From Jaapia argillacea MUCL 33604 (lineage: Eukaryota; Basidiomycota; Agaricomycetes; Jaapiales; Jaapiaceae), in NCBI GenBank assembly GCA_000697665.1, contig KL197745.1:174665-222323 (forward strand): a stretch of DNA of 47,659 nucleotides, read 5' to 3'. The position numbers and the translations under genes are program-made. A model generated the notes under the pieces. That model saw only the letters and a program-made list of their open reading frames with translations, ran no database searches and was not told the origin of the DNA. How positions within the stretch are numbered: the first letter of the stretch is position 1; every line of letters begins with the position of its first letter. Shown here piece after piece: positions 46,600 to 47,659 of this stretch.

Positions 46600-47659
46600 T
46601 CACGGAGAAGGTGTCGACGTCGCGGTGGCGGTGGCCAAGAAGCTAGCCCACGAAGCGATGGTTGCACTCGGGGCCGAGGTAGACGATACCGTCGTGCCCG
46701 ATCCATAGAAGATGACCGTCGTACCCGGGATAATACCTTGCCCAAGGAGAGAAGACTCTCCGCCAACCACAGTGGTGCCTTCCACCAGCCCAGTCGTATT
46801 GTGTCCGAGGATGAATTCCCTGAGGAAAACATAGGCCTGCAGAACGAAAACTTAGATACTCATACATAATCGTAAGGATAGTGTATCACTCACGGCTTGC
46901 GGTTGCCACTCTGGCACTAAGTGTCCGGCCCCGATGAAGAGAGCGTATGTCAAGTTCCGTTCTTGGTGAATGATACCTGCCAATGTCCCATCATCTTTAT
47001 ACCAAGGAGTCGATGGTTTTCTGGTGAAACCTTGGATGCCGCCGAATGTGGTGTTCTACAATGACAGTCAGTAGGAGTTCACCTCACAAGAGGAGGGGCC
47101 TTCACCTGTATGACGACTAAATGCCTCACAGATTCAGAAATTGTTGGCGGATGTTATAACGAAATCGGGCTCACCCTCTGTTCCGCGATGGGCCGCAAGA
47201 TCATCGTCATTTCCGGAGTAGAAAACCATCGAAACGTTATGCAAACTTGCGTTGGTCGCCAATTCCGTCAAGAACGCCATCGGCCTAAGGTGAAGATCTT
47301 AAATCGGGACAATCAAAAATAATCTTGCAGACCTACTCGACGCCTGGCAGCGAAGGTTGAAGTTACATCGGCGAGACGAAGCAAACTAAAGGTGAACTTA
47401 CTCGGGTCTCCAAACTTGTTAGAACCTGTACCGATATCCGACCATCAGATGGGAACATGTCACAATCATGGACAGGTGGACGAACTGAGATTATAAGTAG
47501 ACCCAAAGGGATAACTAAAGCTTCCCGTCCAATTCTTGCTAGTAGGTGTATGCAAAGCGGCACGAGTGCGATTGTCTGTGTACTTATTGAGCCCAAAGAC
47601 AATATTGATATCGCCACGGAAGGCACCGAACCATTCAAGAATACACTCGGGTGAAGTGA
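46600..47659 (-). CDS. serine carboxypeptidase (peptidase S10), 3' part, micro-exon rich
   Basis: The 3' part of a secreted or vacuolar S10 carboxypeptidase; the 5' part, including the catalytic Ser, lies beyond the right edge. Exons from the edge: (>47659)-47486, 47425-47402 (24 nt), 47343-47337 (7 nt), 47284-47175, 47116-47106 (11 nt), 47055-46894, 46835-46600. Introns are 50-60 nt with GT...AG ends and every join keeps phase. The product reads LNKYTDNRTRAALHTPTSKN, SNKFGDPSVEPMAFLTELAT, VSMVFYSGNDD (catalytic Asp region), HRGTEVVIQNTTFGGIQGFT, and AGHLVPEWQPQ (catalytic His). The tail of about 60 residues is Ser/Thr-rich and could be O-mannosylated. The donor at 47485 (GTTCGT) is my choice; a GTCCAT twelve bases downstream on the minus strand is the alternative and gives the same phase. 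Confidence 0.82.

Overview
This is eukaryotic nuclear DNA, almost certainly from a basidiomycete fungus (Agaricomycotina, probably an Agaricomycete-like lineage). The evidence is dense short spliceosomal introns (mostly 46-99 nt with GT...AG ends), a class I hydrophobin, an HGD-type TKL-like kinase, a tandem F-box pair, a Q50 homeodomain protein with a long disordered tail, and intron-rich housekeeping genes. I cannot name a genus. All exon joins below were worked out by eye from splice sites, reading phase and expected protein continuity.

Layout, left to right: an SDR oxidoreductase (-, 621-1418); a protein kinase-like gene (+, 2209-5285) with a splice-phase problem; a three-finger C2H2 protein (-, 5782-7134) with a long upstream region; a TOPORS-like RING/RS protein (+, 8530-11383); a homeodomain protein (-, 11828-13683) with a 12-nt microexon and a GC-AG intron; a 2.65-kb gene-free gap; a BRD7/BRD9-like bromodomain protein (+, 16336-19589); a broken and an intact F-box gene in tandem (-, 19611-22987); a small ankyrin protein (+, 23253-23834); MON2 (-, 23938-30421, 17 exons, 1,811 aa); a second C2H2 gene (+, 31934-33075) paralogous to the first; a GT15 mannosyltransferase (+, 34029-35877); a 3.2-kb gene-free stretch with a tandem repeat; a hydrophobin (+, 39114-39582); an uncharacterised protein (-, 39998-41051); MDP1 phosphatase (+, 41533-42584); an HXXXD acyltransferase-like gene (-, 42859-44600); a 2-kb gap; and the 3' part of a serine carboxypeptidase (-, 46600 to the right edge) with very small exons.

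The genes do not form one pathway. The most striking structure is the C2H2 pair: two inverted paralogs about 25 kb apart that share exon layout, a C-terminal motif and about 1.1-1.3 kb of upstream sequence, with long identical blocks next to the TATA box. The other strong signals are microexons, a freshly broken F-box copy beside an intact one, an intron directly after a start codon, and recurring GTTCGT donor sites. I saw no tRNA, rRNA, CRISPR array or clear transposon.
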